From NCBI GenBank assembly GCA_013823855.1, contig PNMW01000059.1, positions 62,001 to 126,000 of the forward strand: a DNA stretch of 64,000 bases, in the 5' to 3' direction. This document shows, one piece after another, positions 29,241 to 38,026 of this stretch. Origin of the DNA: Lysobacteraceae bacterium. Lineage in GTDB: Bacteria > Pseudomonadota > Gammaproteobacteria > Nevskiales > Nevskiaceae. The notes under the pieces were generated by a model that searched no databases, was not told where the DNA came from, and was given only the letters and a program-made list of their open reading frames with translations. The position numbers and the translations under genes are program-made. Positions within the stretch are counted from its first letter, which is position 1. Each line of letters begins with the position of its first letter.

Positions 29241-30104
29241 ATGGCTTACCAGTCGATCTTCGCGAAGGACCTGTTCAAGGGCCAGACCATCGTGGTCACC
29301 GGCGGGGGCTCCGGCATCGGCCGCTGCACCGCGCACGAGCTGGCGGCGCTCGGCGCCCGGCTGGTGCTGACCGGCCGCAAGCAGGACAAGCTGGACCGCG
29401 CCGTCGCCGAGATCCGCGAGGACGGCGGCCAGGCCGACAGCTGCAGCTTCGACATTCGCGACGAGGAGGCGGTGAAGACGGCGGTGGCCGCGATCGTGGC
29501 CAGGCACGGCGTGATCCACGGCCTGGTCAACAATGCCGGCGGCCAGTATCCGGCGCCGCTGGCGAGCATCGGCAAGAAGGGCTGGGACGCGGTGGTCGCC
29601 AACAATCTCACCGGCGGCTTCCTGATGAGCCGCGAGGTCTACCTGCAGAGCATGCAGGCGCATGGCGGCGCCATCGTCAACATGATTGCCGACATGTGGG
29701 GCGGCATGCCGGGCATGGCCCACAGCGGCGCCGCCCGCGCCGGCATGATGAATCTCACCGAAACCGCCGCGCTGGAATGGGCGGCGGACGGCGTCCGGGT
29801 CAATGCGGTGGCACCCGGCTACATCATTTCCAGCGGCATGGACCATTACGACGAGCGCTTCCGCACCGAGGTGATCTCGAAGATGGCCGAGGTCGCGCCG
29901 TTGAAGCGGATGGGCAGCGAAAGCGAGATCGCCAGCGCCATCGTCTATTTGCTGTCGCCGGCGGCGGCGTTCGTCACCGGGGCCTGCCTGCGGATCGACG
30001 GCGGCACCAGCCTGTCGCCGCGCGCGTTTCCATTGGCCGGCAGCGGCAACACGGTGCCGTTCGAAGGCTTTCATCGCGCGGTGAAACCGGCCGCCATCGA
30101 CTGA
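29241..30104 (+). CDS. SDR oxidoreductase resembling peroxisomal trans-2-enoyl-CoA reductase (PECR-type)
   Basis: 287 residues. The NADP-binding motif VVTGGGSGIGRCTAHELA and NNAGG are present. Where classical SDRs have YxxxK, this protein reads HSGAARAGMMNLT: His161 and Ala165 replace the Tyr and Lys. The same HSGAARAG segment occurs in mammalian PECR, which reduces trans-2-enoyl-CoA. Together with the neighbouring ETF genes this suggests a fatty-acyl-CoA reductase. A 2,4-dienoyl-CoA reductase role is the main alternative. Confidence 0.8.
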   Translation: MAYQSIFAKDLFKGQTIVVTGGGSGIGRCTAHELAALGARLVLTGRKQDKLDRAVAEIREDGGQADSCSFDIRDEEAVKTAVAAIVARHGVIHGLVNNAGGQYPAPLASIGKKGWDAVVANNLTGGFLMSREVYLQSMQAHGGAIVNMIADMWGGMPGMAHSGAARAGMMNLTETAALEWAADGVRVNAVAPGYIISSGMDHYDERFRTEVISKMAEVAPLKRMGSESEIASAIVYLLSPAAAFVTGACLRIDGGTSLSPRAFPLAGSGNTVPFEGFHRAVKPAAID

Positions 30105-30222
30105 GTGCGGGCCAGCCGATCCGCGGTCCCGCGACGGCGGTTCGGCGGTGTTCAGGATCGCGTGACGGACGCCGATCGATACGCGAAGATAGACCCGCAC
30201 GCCGCGAGCGCCGGAACCTTCC

Positions 30223-30495
30223 ATGGGCACACAGATCGCCGTCACGTTGAGGCCAGACGAGCCCTTCGATCTGAACGCGCGCCTGACCTTGCTGGTCACC
30301 GAACTGGCGGACAAGTGGCTGACGCCGGAGCCGGATCGACGGGCGATTCCCCGCGCCAGGATCCTGCTGATCACCCGGCATCGCCAGCAGGAAATCGTGC
30401 TGACCCCGCACAGCCCGAAAGCGTCGTGGCGGCAGTACGAGTTCTGGTATCTCGGCGGTCGCTCGGAAGTCCGCCTGTCGATCAAGCGGACCTAG
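30223..30495 (+). CDS. hypothetical protein, 90 residues
   Basis: No family recognised. The sequence is a compact mix of strands and helices (LNARLTLLVTELADKWL, then ARILLITRHRQQEIV, then QYEFWYLGGRSEVRLSIKRT) with no signal or membrane segment. Codon use looks like that of its neighbours, which supports it being real. It is isolated: 118 bases after the SDR gene and convergent with pilC. Confidence 0.5.
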   Translation: MGTQIAVTLRPDEPFDLNARLTLLVTELADKWLTPEPDRRAIPRARILLITRHRQQEIVLTPHSPKASWRQYEFWYLGGRSEVRLSIKRT

Positions 30496-30592
30496 TCCAC
30501 GCGCTGACACGGCGGCGCTCCGGTGCTGGGAACTCGGTGGCGGCCCTGATCGGCCGGAGCCGGCAACGGCCGACCGGTCCCGCCGGCGAATC

Positions 30593-31816
30593 TCAGATTG
30601 CCTGGCCGATCTTGAAGATCGGCAGGTACATCGCCACCACCAGCCCGCCGACCAGCACGCCGAGCACGACCATGATCATCGGCTCCAGCAGCGCGGTGAG
30701 GTTGTCGACCAGCGAGTCCACCTCTTCCTCGTAGAAGTCGGCGAGCTTGGCGCACATGTGGTCGAGCGAGCCGGACTCTTCGCCGATCGCGACCATCTGC
30801 ACCGCCATCGCCGGGAACAGGCCGCTCTGCTGCATCGTCAGCTGCAGCTGCTGGCCGGTGGAGACCTGGTCGCGCATCTGCAGGATCGCTTCGGTGAACA
30901 CGATGTTGCCGGCCGCCCTGGCGACCGATTCCATCGCCTCCACCAGCGGCACGCCGGCGGCGAACATCGTCGACAGCGTGCGGGCAAAGCGCGCCACCGC
31001 CGACTTGTAGAGGATGTCGCCGACCACCGGCAGCCGCAGCATCAGCCGGTCGGTGAAGCGCCGTACCTTCGGCGAGCGGACATGCGCCTCGCGCAGGCCG
31101 AAGAAGGCGATCAGGCCGCCGAGCAGGATCACCCACCAGTCTTCCTGGATGAAGTCGGACAGCGCCACCACCATCTTGGTGAACGCCGGCAGATCGGCGC
31201 CGAAGCCCTGGAACAGCGACGCGAACTGCGGCACCACGAAGTACAGCAGGATGCCGGTGACGATGAAGGCGACGACGATCACCGCCGCCGGATAGGTCAA
31301 GGCCTTCTTGACCTTCTTCTTCATCGACTCGGTCTTTTCCTTGTAGGTGGCGATCTTGTCGAGCAGGGCCTCGAGTGCGCCGGAGCGTTCGCCGGCGTCG
31401 ACCAGATTGACGAACAGGTCGTCGAAGTGGCGCGGATACTTGGCCAGCGACTCGGCGAGCGTGGCGCCGCCTTCGATGTTCGACTTGATGCCCAGCACCA
31501 TTTCGCCCATCGACGGATTGGCGTGACCGCGGCCGACGATTTCCAGGGACTGCACCAGCGGCACGCCGGCCGACATCATGGTCGCCAGCTGGCGGCTGAA
31601 CACCGCGATGTCCTGGCCCTTGATCGGCTTCTTCTGCTTGCCGAACAGCGACAGCTGCTTGTTGACCCGGGTCGGGTTGATGCCCTGCTTGCGTAGCTGC
31701 AGCTTGATCGCGGCTTCGCTCGGCCCTTCGGACACGCCCTTGACCACGGCGCCCTTGCGGTCGCGGCCTTCCCACTTGAAGGTCGAATCCTTGAGAGGTG
31801 CGTTTGCGGCGGCCAT
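30593..31816 (-). CDS. pilC: type IV pilus inner-membrane platform protein PilC
   Basis: 407 residues from ATG 31816 (the ORF can extend to 31849, but a GGGATA ribosome site favours 31816). Two T2SSF domains are seen, each with the PRHFDDLFVNLVDAGERSG and GLFPAMAVQMVAIGEESGSL type signature, and three long membrane helices. It anchors the assembly ATPase to the inner membrane. The peptidase gene pilD, which often follows pilC, is absent here. Confidence 0.95.
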   Translation of the reverse strand: MAAANAPLKDSTFKWEGRDRKGAVVKGVSEGPSEAAIKLQLRKQGINPTRVNKQLSLFGKQKKPIKGQDIAVFSRQLATMMSAGVPLVQSLEIVGRGHANPSMGEMVLGIKSNIEGGATLAESLAKYPRHFDDLFVNLVDAGERSGALEALLDKIATYKEKTESMKKKVKKALTYPAAVIVVAFIVTGILLYFVVPQFASLFQGFGADLPAFTKMVVALSDFIQEDWWVILLGGLIAFFGLREAHVRSPKVRRFTDRLMLRLPVVGDILYKSAVARFARTLSTMFAAGVPLVEAMESVARAAGNIVFTEAILQMRDQVSTGQQLQLTMQQSGLFPAMAVQMVAIGEESGSLDHMCAKLADFYEEEVDSLVDNLTALLEPMIMVVLGVLVGGLVVAMYLPIFKIGQAI

Positions 31817-31946
31817 GGCTATCCCGTGTTCGTTGCCGGCCACGGCCATCGGGTTGTCGCGGCGCGCGCCGGAGCAATGGTTGCGGCTCTGGATTCCGCG
31901 CCATGCCGCCTGTTTTCAGAGGCCTTGCGCGGCTTCAAGAGTACCG

Positions 31947-33686
31947 CTAATCGGTGGTGACGCGGTTCGCTTCGGTAAGGTCGATGGTGCCGTCCAGCAC
32001 CTTGCGCAGCGCCGATTGACGGAGCGTGCGGATGCCCTCGCGCTGGGCCTGGTCGGCGATGTCGATCGCGTTGCCGCCTTCCATGATCACCCGCGAAATC
32101 GCTTCGGTGACCGGCATCACCTGGTAGATGCCGGTGCGGCCCTTGTAGCCGCCGTTGCACTGGTCGCAGCCGACCGCCTTGAACAGCGTGAAGCCGGGGG
32201 CGGCGATCTGCTCGGCGGCGAAGCCCTCGCGCAGCAGTTCCTCCTTCGGCACCCGGTCGGGGCGGCGGCAGAACTTGCACAGCTTGCGGGCCAGGCGCTG
32301 GGCGATGATCAAGGTCACGCAGCTCGCCACGTTGTAGGCCGGCACCCCCATGTTCAGCAGGCGGGTCAGCGTCTGCGGCGCGTCGTTGGTGTGCAGCGTC
32401 GACAGCACCAGGTGGCCGGTCTGCGCGGCCTTGATCGCGATCTCCGCGGTTTCCAGATCGCGGACCTCGCCGACCATGATCACGTCCGGGTCCTGACGCA
32501 GGAAGGCCTTCAGCGCGGCGGCGAAGGTCAGGCCCTGCTTGACGTTGACATTGACCTGGTTGATCCCCGGCAGATTGATTTCGCAGGGGTCCTCGGCGGT
32601 GGAGATGTTGCAGTCGTCGGTGTTGAGGATGTTCAAGCCGGTGTACAGCGACACGGTCTTGCCGGAGCCGGTCGGGCCGGTCACCAGGATCATGCCCTGC
32701 GGCTTCGACAGCGCCTTCAGGTACAGCTCCTTCTGGTCCGGCTCGTAGCCCAGCGCATCGATGCCGAGCATCGCGCTCGACGCATCGAGAATACGCATCA
32801 CGACCTTTTCGCCCCACAGCGTGGGGCAGGTGGAGACGCGGAAATCGATCGCCTTGTTGACCGACAGCTTCAGCTTGATGCGGCCGTCCTGCGGCACCCG
32901 GCGCTCGGCCAGATCGAGCCGCGCCATCACCTTCAGGCGCGCGGCCAGGCGACCGCCCATCTGCACCGGCGGGGTGGCGATCTCGCGCAGTTCGCCGTCC
33001 ATCCGGTAGCGGATGCGGTACTTCTTCTCGTAGGGCTCGAAGTGGATGTCGGAGGCGCCGCGGTTGATTGCGTCGATCAGGACCTTGTTGACGTAACGGA
33101 TGATCGGCGCGTCGTCGGCATCGCCGCCGTTGCCGGCACCGGCGTCGGCCCCGGGATCGACGTCGCCCCCTTCGACTTCGAGATTCTCCAGGTCTTCGTC
33201 ACCGCCCTGCAGCGCCGTGGCCTGCACGGCGGCGACCGCCGCCTCGATGCCCTTGGTGAGCTTGTCCTCCTCGACCAGGATGCCTTCGACCAGATAGCCG
33301 GTCGCGAACTTGACCTCGTCGAGGGCCTGCAGGCGGGTCGGGTCGGACAGCGCGACGAACAGCTTGCGGTCGCGCTTGTAGATCGGCAGCACGTGATGCT
33401 TGCGCATCAGCTTTTCGTTGATCTCGCGCGCCAGCGGCGCTTCGATGGTCAAGGTCGACAGATCGATCAGCGGCGTGCCGAACTCGATGCTGGCGATCTC
33501 GGCCAGCCGGCCGGGGTTGATCAGCTTCGATTCGACGACCACCGAAACGAAGTGCGAGCCGGTCTTGGCGGCCTTGGCCTGCGCATCGCGCGCCTGCTCC
33601 TCGGTCAGCAGACCGTCGTTGATCAGGCGGCGCGGCAGGCCGCCGATGAAGGTGCTGAATGGAACGGTCTGGACGTTGGTGACCAC
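31947..33686 (-). CDS. pilB: type IV pilus assembly ATPase PilB
   Basis: 579 residues. The N-terminal MshEN-like domain (LLTEEQARDAQAKAAKTG) precedes the secretion ATPase core: Walker A GPTGSGKTVSLYTGL, Asp box and Walker B (DPDVIMVGEVRDLETAEIA), and the zinc tetracysteine CKFC...CDQC in the C-terminal part. It powers pilin polymerisation. pilC follows 130 bases downstream on the same strand. Confidence 0.96.
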   Translation of the reverse strand: MVTNVQTVPFSTFIGGLPRRLINDGLLTEEQARDAQAKAAKTGSHFVSVVVESKLINPGRLAEIASIEFGTPLIDLSTLTIEAPLAREINEKLMRKHHVLPIYKRDRKLFVALSDPTRLQALDEVKFATGYLVEGILVEEDKLTKGIEAAVAAVQATALQGGDEDLENLEVEGGDVDPGADAGAGNGGDADDAPIIRYVNKVLIDAINRGASDIHFEPYEKKYRIRYRMDGELREIATPPVQMGGRLAARLKVMARLDLAERRVPQDGRIKLKLSVNKAIDFRVSTCPTLWGEKVVMRILDASSAMLGIDALGYEPDQKELYLKALSKPQGMILVTGPTGSGKTVSLYTGLNILNTDDCNISTAEDPCEINLPGINQVNVNVKQGLTFAAALKAFLRQDPDVIMVGEVRDLETAEIAIKAAQTGHLVLSTLHTNDAPQTLTRLLNMGVPAYNVASCVTLIIAQRLARKLCKFCRRPDRVPKEELLREGFAAEQIAAPGFTLFKAVGCDQCNGGYKGRTGIYQVMPVTEAISRVIMEGGNAIDIADQAQREGIRTLRQSALRKVLDGTIDLTEANRVTTD

Positions 33687-33889
33687 GAATCTCGCCTTGA
33701 AACGATCGACCCTGCGGCAGCGCGGATGCGCAGCCTGCGTGCGGGGCCATCGGCCGGATCGGCAACCGGGGCCTGTGACGGAACGCTACACCGACCGGCG
33801 GAGCCGGACCAGCACTGCCAGACGGCTTCGACGGCCGACCGGCACCTTGTGTCGATTCTGCCGGATTCCGCCGCCGGCCGGCCGCGCGC

Positions 33890-35041
33890 TCAGCGGAACA
33901 GGTAGCGCCCGGTTTCCGGGTTGCCCTTGCGCCAGACCACGCTGTCGAGGAAGTAGTGATGCACGTTGATGAAGATCCAGGCAGCCAGCAGGAAGGCGTA
34001 ATCGCCGACGCCGGCGATCAGCGACGGTGCCGCCGTGGCCAGCCACTTCGGTCCCATCCAGAAGCCGAGATAACCGAGCCCCAGCGCGATGGCATAGAAC
34101 AGCACCATGCGCAGGCCGAAGCGCGCCGGGTGCCGGGTTCCGCCGGTCTGCGCCTGCTGGTAGTTCAGTTCGTAACGCCAGACGACAACCATGTACTGGA
34201 TCGAATGCAGCGCCGGGAAGATCAGGGTCAGCACCGGGTCGCGGTACAGCAGCCACAGGTACAGCGCCACCGTGTAGCCGACCAGCCCGTTGATCGGCGG
34301 CAGCGCCCGCGTCGTCCGCCACTTCAGGCCGAGCATCGCCAGCACCGCGGCCGAACTCAGGCCGGCGATGATCTCCAGCGCCGTCAGGATCGGCGCCGGC
34401 GTGGCGAAGGTGTAATAGGCGATGCCCCAGTAATCGGCCTTGTAGGCGATCGCGTTGCCGAGCAGCCACGACAGGAACCAGACCACGTAGGCGTTCCACA
34501 GCAGGATCTTCTTTTCGGTCTCGGTGAAGAAGCGCCGCTTCAGCACCGAGTCGAGCATCAGCATGCCGTAGCCCTGCTTCACGTAATGCCAGCCGACGGT
34601 GAAGAACATCAGGTTGACGCTGTAGCCGAGCGCGCGGGCGTTCTTGGTCAGCAGGCACCACAGGAAGAAGCCGATCAGCGCCAGCGGCACGGCGATGCCG
34701 GCGATCAGGTAGCGGATCCGCCATTCGCGCGGGTACTCGGCGGCAAAGCCGCGCCGCGTGAAGTCGCGATAGAACAGGTGATACGAGTGCGCGAAATGCG
34801 GGTTGTTGATGAAGTGCGCGATCGCGGTGGTGATCACCAGCACGTCGGCGTACTGCTTCCAGTCGCCGGGCAGCAGCGCGAACCACGGAATGATCAGCAG
34901 GGTCGCGCCGCCGAGACAGAAGAAATCGGTCCACGGCCCGAACAGGTAGCCCGGCTCCTGGGCGACGCCGGTCTTCGGGGCATCGACGGACCGGGTGGGC
35001 GACGCCGTGGTGTCAGGCAGCGGGGAAGCGGTGGCGCTCAT
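33890..35041 (-). CDS. unrecognised multi-pass membrane protein in pilus locus
   Basis: About 383 residues from ATG 35041 (MSATASPLPD); the longer ORF back to 35329 would overlap the ligase gene and is rejected. Around nine to ten hydrophobic segments follow a 40-residue polar leader, with conserved-looking FINNPHFAHSYHLFYRDF, GWHYVKQGYGML and NVHHYFLDSVVWRKG, rich in His near the membrane faces. I do not recognise the family with confidence. Position between the pilin ligase and pilB suggests a role tied to pilin modification, but this is inference. Confidence 0.75.
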   Translation of the reverse strand: MSATASPLPDTTASPTRSVDAPKTGVAQEPGYLFGPWTDFFCLGGATLLIIPWFALLPGDWKQYADVLVITTAIAHFINNPHFAHSYHLFYRDFTRRGFAAEYPREWRIRYLIAGIAVPLALIGFFLWCLLTKNARALGYSVNLMFFTVGWHYVKQGYGMLMLDSVLKRRFFTETEKKILLWNAYVVWFLSWLLGNAIAYKADYWGIAYYTFATPAPILTALEIIAGLSSAAVLAMLGLKWRTTRALPPINGLVGYTVALYLWLLYRDPVLTLIFPALHSIQYMVVVWRYELNYQQAQTGGTRHPARFGLRMVLFYAIALGLGYLGFWMGPKWLATAAPSLIAGVGDYAFLLAAWIFINVHHYFLDSVVWRKGNPETGRYLFR

Positions 35042-35115
35042 CGGGCAGTCGGTGCAGGGGCAATGAAGGAAACGTAGCCCGTGCCGAATTGGCGATGCAA
35101 GCCGCGTCCCGGGCT

Positions 35116-37134
35116 TCAGGCCGGCGGTGACGGCGAGCGGGCGGCGGTGTCCCGGCAGCCGGGGCCGTCTTCCGCGATCGGCTTGGCCAGGGGATCTTCC
35201 GGCACGAAGGCACCGAGGCCACGGGCCATCTCGGCGGCAGCCGCGCAGCGGCCCAGCTTCACCGCCAGCGGGATCGCCGCCTTCAGCAGTTCGGCGCGGC
35301 CGCTGTCCGGCAGCGCCCTGACCTTCCACCAGCGCATGCCGTCGTCGTGGAGCAGGGCGAATGCGGCCTCGGTCTGGCCGTCGGCAGCGAGTCTCGCCGC
35401 CAGCTGTGCCCGCGCCCGCATGTCCAACGGATTGCGCCTGACCGCTTCGCGCAGCAGCGCCGTCGGCCCGGCGTCGACACCGGCACCGACCGCCGATGCG
35501 GCATCGGGATGCCGGATCAGCAGGCTGGCGAGATCGCGGTAGAGGTACGGTACGGCCGGAAACCGGCGGATCTGGTCCGCCAGTTCGCGCGCCGCCAGCC
35601 GGGCGGCGTCGCGGCGTTTCGCGTCATCGGCAGCGCTGTCGGCCGCCGCGGTATAGGCGTTCACGAACCATTCGCGCGCCGGGAGGTACGAAGGCTGGGT
35701 CGCGACCAGCAGTGCGGAGTAGCGGCCGTAGAACTTCTCGTCGCCGGCCAGCTGGGTGCACAGGCGCAGCGCGCATTGCCCGGTGGTCATCGCGTGATAG
35801 GCGCTTTGCAGCCCGAGGGTGGCGATGAGCCACAGCAGCAGGCCGCCGATCACGGTCAGCAGCATCGGCCGGGAGACGTGACGGCCGGGGTCGAGGTGAC
35901 GGACATCGTCCCGCAGCACATCAAGACGCCCGAGATACAGGCCGGCGAGCAGCGCCAGCGGCATCACGTAGAAGATGAAGTTCAGTGCCGCATGGCCGAA
36001 CAGGCAGCACAGGGCGGCGACCAGGCCCGCCGCTTCGACGAAGCCAGGACGGTCGTCGACCCGGCGCGCCGTTCGCCACAGGCGCAGCGCCGCCAGGGCT
36101 ACGCTCAGCGCCAGCAGCACCAGCAGCCCGAACAGCGGCGGGCCGCCTTCGGCGAGCATCTGCAGGTAGTCGTTGTGGGCGAGGTCGCCGGTGGTCGACA
36201 GCTCGTCCGGGCTGCGAACCATCAGGTAGCGAACCTTGTAGGTACCGAGCCCGCTGCCATACCAAGGGCCGTCCTCGACCATCCGCCAGGTCGACTTCAG
36301 CATCTCCAGCCGGTCGCTGGTCGAATTGTCGCTGTCCATCGCCGCGAACCGCGACAGCGCGCTGGCGTGGTGCTGGAACGGCGCGATGAGCGCGAGCAGG
36401 GCGGCGAAACTCAGAATGCTGGCGGCCAGGGTTTTCCAGGCGCTGCGGTCGTGGCGGACCAGCAGGGCGCCGAGCACCACCAGGCCCAGCACGAAACTCA
36501 GATGGCCGCCGCGCGACGCGGTGGCCGCGAGGCAGGCCAGCGCCAGCAGCGCGAATGCGGCCGTTCCCGACCGCAGGGCGCGGCCGAGGCCGTCGGCGCG
36601 CAGGCGCGTGTGCAGGCGGACGATCGCCGAGACCGCAAAGACATTGCAGAACGCCGCGAAGGCGTTGACGTCCTCGAACACCGAGAACGGCCGGCTGCGG
36701 ATGATCAGGAAATCGATCACGCCGAGCACCAGCACCAGCGCGGCAACCACCCGGACCAGCGCCAGGCCCGCGGCCCAGGCGCATGCATCGCGAAACGCCA
36801 CGACGGCGACCAGATAGCCCAGCGGCAGCGCCGCCAGCACCCAGCCGACGGTCGCGCTGGTGCCCGGCAGCTGGCTCCAGCGCGGCATCACCAGCAGCCA
36901 CAGAGCCAGCGCCAGCAGGCTGACGCTCGTCAGGGTCAGCGGCAGAGTGGGCAGCGTGGCTTGATGCCCCTCGTGGCGATCTCCCGTAACGCCAATGGCG
37001 AGCATCAGGATCACCAGCAGCAGCGCCGATGCTGTCACCAGCGAGGTCGTGTCGACGCCGCCGACATGCAGGACAGCACCTGCCACCGCCAGCGCCAGCA
37101 GCAGGGCAGACAGGGAATATGCGGCTGGCTTCAC
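35116..37134 (-). CDS. Wzy/PglL-type O-oligosaccharyltransferase (pilin glycosylation ligase candidate)
   Basis: 672 residues with 11-12 membrane helices in the first 430 residues. The O-antigen ligase signature is present: WYGSGLGTYKVRYL followed by GDLAHNDYLQMLAEGG in the large periplasmic loop. A soluble C-terminal region of about 220 residues (helical, TPR-like) follows. Enzymes of this class transfer a lipid-linked glycan to O-antigen or to pilin. The gene directly after pilA strongly suggests PglL/TfpO-type pilin O-glycosylation; an LPS ligase is the alternative. Confidence 0.8.
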   Translation of the reverse strand: MKPAAYSLSALLLALAVAGAVLHVGGVDTTSLVTASALLLVILMLAIGVTGDRHEGHQATLPTLPLTLTSVSLLALALWLLVMPRWSQLPGTSATVGWVLAALPLGYLVAVVAFRDACAWAAGLALVRVVAALVLVLGVIDFLIIRSRPFSVFEDVNAFAAFCNVFAVSAIVRLHTRLRADGLGRALRSGTAAFALLALACLAATASRGGHLSFVLGLVVLGALLVRHDRSAWKTLAASILSFAALLALIAPFQHHASALSRFAAMDSDNSTSDRLEMLKSTWRMVEDGPWYGSGLGTYKVRYLMVRSPDELSTTGDLAHNDYLQMLAEGGPPLFGLLVLLALSVALAALRLWRTARRVDDRPGFVEAAGLVAALCCLFGHAALNFIFYVMPLALLAGLYLGRLDVLRDDVRHLDPGRHVSRPMLLTVIGGLLLWLIATLGLQSAYHAMTTGQCALRLCTQLAGDEKFYGRYSALLVATQPSYLPAREWFVNAYTAAADSAADDAKRRDAARLAARELADQIRRFPAVPYLYRDLASLLIRHPDAASAVGAGVDAGPTALLREAVRRNPLDMRARAQLAARLAADGQTEAAFALLHDDGMRWWKVRALPDSGRAELLKAAIPLAVKLGRCAAAAEMARGLGAFVPEDPLAKPIAEDGPGCRDTAARSPSPPA

Positions 37135-37157
37135 GTCGTGCTCCTGAGCCGGAAACG

Positions 37158-37184
37158 AAAACGCCGCCTTGGCGGCGGCGTTTT
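37158..37184 (-). terminator. terminator between pilA and the ligase gene
   Basis: AAAACGCCGCC and GGCGGCGTTTT form a perfect 11-bp stem with a 5-base loop, flanked by A and T tracts on either side. On the minus strand it follows the pilA stop codon by about 64 bases. It would let abundant pilA transcript end before the ligase, as expected for a major pilin. Confidence 0.85.
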
Positions 37185-37247
37185 CGACGGCTGCTTGATC
37201 GGATCGGATGCGGCGGTGATCAGGTTAGCCGTGGCGCGGGACCGGGA

Positions 37248-37667
37248 TCAGCGGCAAGCCTGCGGCAGGTACTTGCCCGGGATCGTGCCGGTGTTGCAGG
37301 CCCAGGTCAGCGTGCCGCTGCTCGATGCCGTCGGCGTGAACACCAGCGTCTTGTCGTCGATCGCCGTCTGGCCGGTGCTCTTGGCGGTGACGGTGATGGC
37401 GCCATCGGTGACCGACAGCGAGGCCACGTACTTGGTCGCATCGTTGATGCAGCCTGCAGCCGACGCGTCGGTCGGCAGCGTGCCGGACGAGGCGAACGAT
37501 TCAGTGACCGCCGACTTGCAGGCATCGGCCGCCACCACCACTTCGCTGACCTTGGCGCGGTTCGCGTAGTCCTGGTAGGCCGGCAGTGCGATGGCGGCGA
37601 GGATGCCGATGATCGCGATGACGATCATCAGTTCGATCAGGGTGAAGCCTTGCTGGACCTTCTTCAT
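37248..37667 (-). CDS. pilA: type IV major pilin PilA
   Basis: 139 residues from ATG 37667, eight bases after GGAG; longer ORFs to 37922 cross the promoter. Leader MKKVQQG is cut before Phe8, giving mature [20 protein letters not shown] with Glu5. The C-terminal pair Cys in TLTWACNTG and PQACR likely makes the D-loop disulfide. It polymerises into type IV pili. A sigma-54 promoter lies upstream and a terminator downstream. Confidence 0.96.
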   Translation of the reverse strand: MKKVQQGFTLIELMIVIAIIGILAAIALPAYQDYANRAKVSEVVVAADACKSAVTESFASSGTLPTDASAAGCINDATKYVASLSVTDGAITVTAKSTGQTAIDDKTLVFTPTASSSGTLTWACNTGTIPGKYLPQACR

Positions 37668-37729
37668 GGGAGTGCTCCGGGTGTGGTGGCGGAAGTCGCG
37701 GATTCGGGGTGCGTCGCGGTGACCTGGGA

Positions 37730-37744
37730 GCAACCGCTGTGCCA
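37730..37744 (-). promoter_or_regulatory. sigma-54 (RpoN) promoter of pilA
   Basis: Read on the minus strand the site is TGGCACAGCGGTTGC, an exact match to the TGGCAC-N5-TTGC consensus with the invariant GG (-24) and GC (-12). The predicted transcript start is about 50 bases before the pilA ATG. In pseudomonads and relatives pilA is driven by RpoN with the PilS/PilR two-component system; the same is inferred here. Confidence 0.9.
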
Positions 37745-37805
37745 CGACGTGCCTTGGGAAAAGTCTTTGGAAATCAAAGGGGATTCCGCAGACGACAGCG
37801 CGGGC

Positions 37806-37853
37806 GACTGACACGATGCGAGCGGTCCTGGTCGCAAGCTGACAAAAATTGTC
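37806..37853 (-). promoter_or_regulatory. candidate activator (PilR-like) sites upstream of pilA
   Basis: Minus-strand TGTCAG motifs occur at about 37808-37813 and 37839-37844, and GACAAAAATTGTC (37841-37853) is a small dyad. They lie about 90-130 bases upstream of the predicted pilA start, the range used by NtrC-type activators such as PilR, whose known sites contain TGTC. The rest of the 359-base gap between pilA and leuS shows only a weak TAAACT (37971) that might serve leuS. Confidence 0.4.
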
Positions 37854-38026
37854 GTCTCGGATCGCGCCGCTGCTGTCCGGCCTTGTCGCCGCTGCAGCGT
37901 GATCGGCCTCGACGCGGGGCAAGCGGGGCGGCTGCAGTCCGCAGGGCGCGGGGCCAGCGGAACCAGCCTGTAAACTGTGCGCCCCCGCAGCCCGTCGCCC
38001 TGACGCGCCTCAACCCCAGCCGCCTC

